64,000 nucleotides of DNA from Tetragonia tetragonoides (taxonomy: Eukaryota > Streptophyta > Magnoliopsida > Caryophyllales > Aizoaceae): the NCBI GenBank assembly GCA_038025085.1, contig CM076154.1:30434501-30498500 (forward strand). The letters are read 5' to 3'. The first letter of the stretch is position 1, and each line of letters begins with the position of its first letter. The position numbers were made by a program, and so were the translations under genes. The notes under the pieces are model-generated. The model was not told where the DNA came from. It made no database searches and was given only the letters and a program-made list of their open reading frames with translations. Shown piece after piece: positions 61,771-64,000 of this stretch.

Positions 61771-63302
61771 TGTAAGGACCCGGGATTTCTACAGCCACGG
61801 AGTGCGTCCTTATAGAAAAATTGTCAGTTGGGGGCTTAGATAAGTTCAAGGGACCATCGAGTTATAAAAGCTTTTGAAAAGATTTGAATTGAATAAAAAC
61901 CATGAAAGAGGTCACACATCTGCTATCGGCGTTTTATTGAAGGGACAAACCGAAGGGATAGCCCAATAGCGTAATAAGTGAACTAATCATGTTTTTAGAA
62001 AGAATCCCGCTTATATAAAACATATAAGTACCCAAGAATAAAGGGTTCGGGGGCGAAGGTACGAGGTGGGAAGGTGTTAGGCACCCAACTCGCCCGTATT
62101 ATGACGGCCTCTACTAACTCAAGTTTGCATAATAATTTAAAGACATGATTCCCACACAAACCGGCTTAACAACCTAGACTTAGACTATTAATTGGTTCAT
62201 CACAAGCATCACAATATTTATTTTTAACCCCTTATTTAGACATGCATTCGATTAGCAAATTGGGCAGCACAACGACTATACAGAAAATATTTAGGAAGCA
62301 ATAAAAACGTTATTCTAGCATGATATCTACATTATGACTACTGGAAAATAAACAATTAGGCAATTAATTTAATTGAGCCCTCAGGAATTTGTACCTGAAC
62401 TGTAGGCTATATTTGACAAGAATAGTAAAAATATATCTCAAGTAAAGAAAGAGGGGGAAGCTCGGTGTCAATACTCCCGAGAATGGAATAGAATTGTTTA
62501 TGGAAGAAATAGGGAGAAGCTCAGAGTCAATACTACTGAGAATAGAGGGTGTCAACTGTAGACTGTGTGATTTGAACTGAGAGTGAAGGGTTGTTTATAT
62601 ACGCGTGGGAGGTAGGGTTATACGGCTGAACAGGAGCCGAAATTTGGATTTGGGCCGAAAAAAGAGTCGGGCCAGAAGCAGGTTCAGCGCCGCTAGCGGC
62701 TGTCAGCTTGCCACCTGAATTTTGGTCGGGCCATATCTCACTCGTTTGAGCTTCGAATTGGATGATTCAAGAGGCGTTGAAAAGCTTATTGGTATAATTT
62801 CATATGGATTTGGTTTCAAGCCCAAATGTTTTATGGATGTCGAGATATACCCGAAAGAGTATGGAAAAGTTAGTTTTGGAGTATGCATCAATGTTGGGCT
62901 CGTAACTCCTTGGTTGGAAATGTGGTGTGGGCTCATGACATGTTATTGGAAAGATATTTGAATAAGGAATCCAGAAATATAAGGCTCACAAATTAATTCA
63001 ACCAATGAACTCCCAAATAAGGCTGGAAACACAGTCCATAGTATTCGGCTACATCCGTTTTGACCCTTAACTTCGTTTGGCCATAACTCTGAGGTGTGGA
63101 ATCGTACTTGGACACGGAAGGAAGCAATAGAAAGCTCTTAAAAGGGACTTTTGAACGAAGTGGAAATGAAGGAGTGATCGATCAAAAACCTGAGACCTTA
63201 TCTTAACTATTAAAGCAAAAATAGCAGATCAGGCTTAAAAATTACTCATTTCATCATCAGGCTTTTGCGGAGAAATCTGAAGACGCTTTTTTGGCGTCTA
63301 CA
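61771..63302 (-). repeat. 5' LTR of outer A element
   Basis: TGTAAGGACCCGGG...GGCGTCTACA on the plus strand, 1532 bp, beside the primer-binding site. The TATA box on the minus strand is near 62595. A GCCGCTAGCGGC palindrome lies upstream of it. Confidence 0.88.
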
Positions 63303-63734
63303 GATGGTATGTTTTGTGAGATGATTTATAAGTGTTGTGCTCCGTGACTTATTTGATTATAGATTTCAGCTAGCTATGTTTTAGAACAAGAAGCAAAAGT
63401 ACATGTTGTGTGTATAAAAAGATAGACTAGTTAGATTACTAGTGAGTAAATAAGCAATTAAAGAATATTTTGGATGTTTATGATGTTCAAACAGAACATA
63501 AGTACATGATTAAGTTGATAGTAAAGTGTGTATAAGCCAAGCCAAAGAGGAATAGAAATTGAGTTGTAAACCAACTTATGAAGAGACGGGTAGTAAAGAG
63601 AACTACCTGAGTTACTGCTAAAGTAAAGAAAAAAGAACAATATGAATGACTCTATGTACCAGTACAAGTGAGATAAATGAAAGTAAAGTATGATTGTTGT
63701 CGTGATATGCCTACTAGTTGAGAGAATGATGTGT
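63303..63734. other. Flank to the right of the retroelement nest
   Basis: AT-rich, no coding sequence recognised. It could be the continuation of a host intron interrupted at 24948. Confidence 0.3.
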
Positions 63735-63895
63735 GCCGACTTGGTGAGCCCTCGGACTCGGCTCGGTCAAAGCTCGGCTCGAGCTCGGGTCAAACCGAGC
63801 TCGAGCCGAGCCCGAGTCTGCTCGAATGCTTTCCGAGCCGAGCCCGAGCCTACTATGGCTCGGCTCGGTCGGCTCGGTTGGCTGGATTTAGTTGA
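63735..63895. repeat. GC-rich GAGCTCGAGCC palindromic repeat, probable transposon end
   Basis: Reiterated CTCGGCTCGG, GAGCTCG and CGAGCCGAGC words form overlapping palindromes in an otherwise AT-rich setting. Such sequence is typical of short plant hAT-type elements. I could not define ends, so it may be a fragment. Confidence 0.45.
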
Positions 63896-64000
63896 TTTTC
63901 CTCTCTAATTAGATATTTCTTATTTCTTCAAGATTTTTTTTTCATATGAGAACGTATGCAAGGGATCACTTATAGTCAAATTCAATTGCAATTATTTTAA

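Larger units (their letters stand above)
24948..63302 (-). mobile_element. Outer A element: gag-only Tat-type LTR retrotransposon, split by nested insertions
   Basis: Its 3' LTR is at 24948-26471 and its 5' LTR at 61771-63302, both running TG..CA. The primer-binding site abuts the 5' LTR and a purine tract abuts the 3' LTR. Once the insert 30243-60017 is removed, the internal region is about 5.5 kb and codes only for gag, in two pieces: 60340-60018, then 30242-29742. The flanks are GGTGG (24943-24947) and GATGG (63303-63307), a 4 of 5 match for the expected 5-bp duplication. This is the oldest layer of the nest. Confidence 0.85.

Noticed and set aside
1..64000. CRISPR arrays, rRNA or tRNA genes, bacterial operon signals
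   Set aside because: None seen; repeats are transposon-derived and genes have plant-type introns. I could not run a tRNA scan.

Overview
The window is plant nuclear DNA, almost certainly from a flowering plant and probably a eudicot. The signs are plant-type introns, FAR1-, ULP1- and F-box-type genes, a Stowaway MITE, CACTA and hAT elements, and Tat-clade Ty3/gypsy retroelements. I see no convincing intact host gene. Nearly every recognisable coding stretch belongs to a mobile element or to something captured by one.

Region 1 (1-7.1 kb) is a mosaic of old insertions: a possible gene 3' end (1-269), a Copia-like LTR/primer-site relic (about 600-1180), a hAT-like element with an LTR-like core (1449-2988), a plus-strand Tat LTR relic with primer-binding site and a 70-bp leader tandem repeat (about 3000-5345), a Stowaway MITE (5465-5736), and a Helitron-like 3' terminus (5834) with AT-rich sequence behind it.

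Region 2 (about 7.1-24.2 kb) reads as one large Mutator-like (MULE) composite. It holds a three-exon FAR1/MULE transposase gene (+, one frameshift), two small two-motif F-box-like genes in opposite orientations (12531-12977 minus; 13834-15019 plus), and a many-exon ULP1-like cysteine protease pseudogene (minus, 22183 to 16568). A 716-bp hAT element with a perfect 8-bp target duplication sits in an exon of the protease. All introns and spacers, but not the exons, are saturated with the palindromic word AATGAATTCATT and its halves.

Region 3 (24948-63302) is a four-level nest of elements whose order can be read directly. Outer element A, a gag-only Tat-type retroelement on the minus strand (24948-63302), was hit in gag by a second A element (30243-60017, target duplication GAAGG). 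That copy was hit in its LTR by a 21.9-kb full-length Tat element B (31345-53277, target duplication GCATG). B was hit in an antisense ORF by a 4.8-kb CACTA element (37800-42600, target duplication TAC). B carries a decayed gag-protease-RT-RNaseH-archaeal-type RNaseH-integrase region on the minus strand. Between pol and its 3' LTR it also carries two multi-exon genes on the opposite strand: a plant-mobile-domain protein (aORF1) and a DUF7745-like protein (aORF2). A elements have only gag and share B's primer-binding site, so they probably depended on B-like elements for pol.

Region 4 (63303-64000) is flanking DNA with a GC-rich palindromic repeat.

The most interesting signals are the MULE cargo combining a transposase with F-box and SUMO-protease-type genes, the AATGAATTCATT field confined to non-exonic MULE DNA, and a GC-rich GGCGCTGAC/AGCGGC block that recurs upstream of TATA boxes in several LTR families and one antisense gene.
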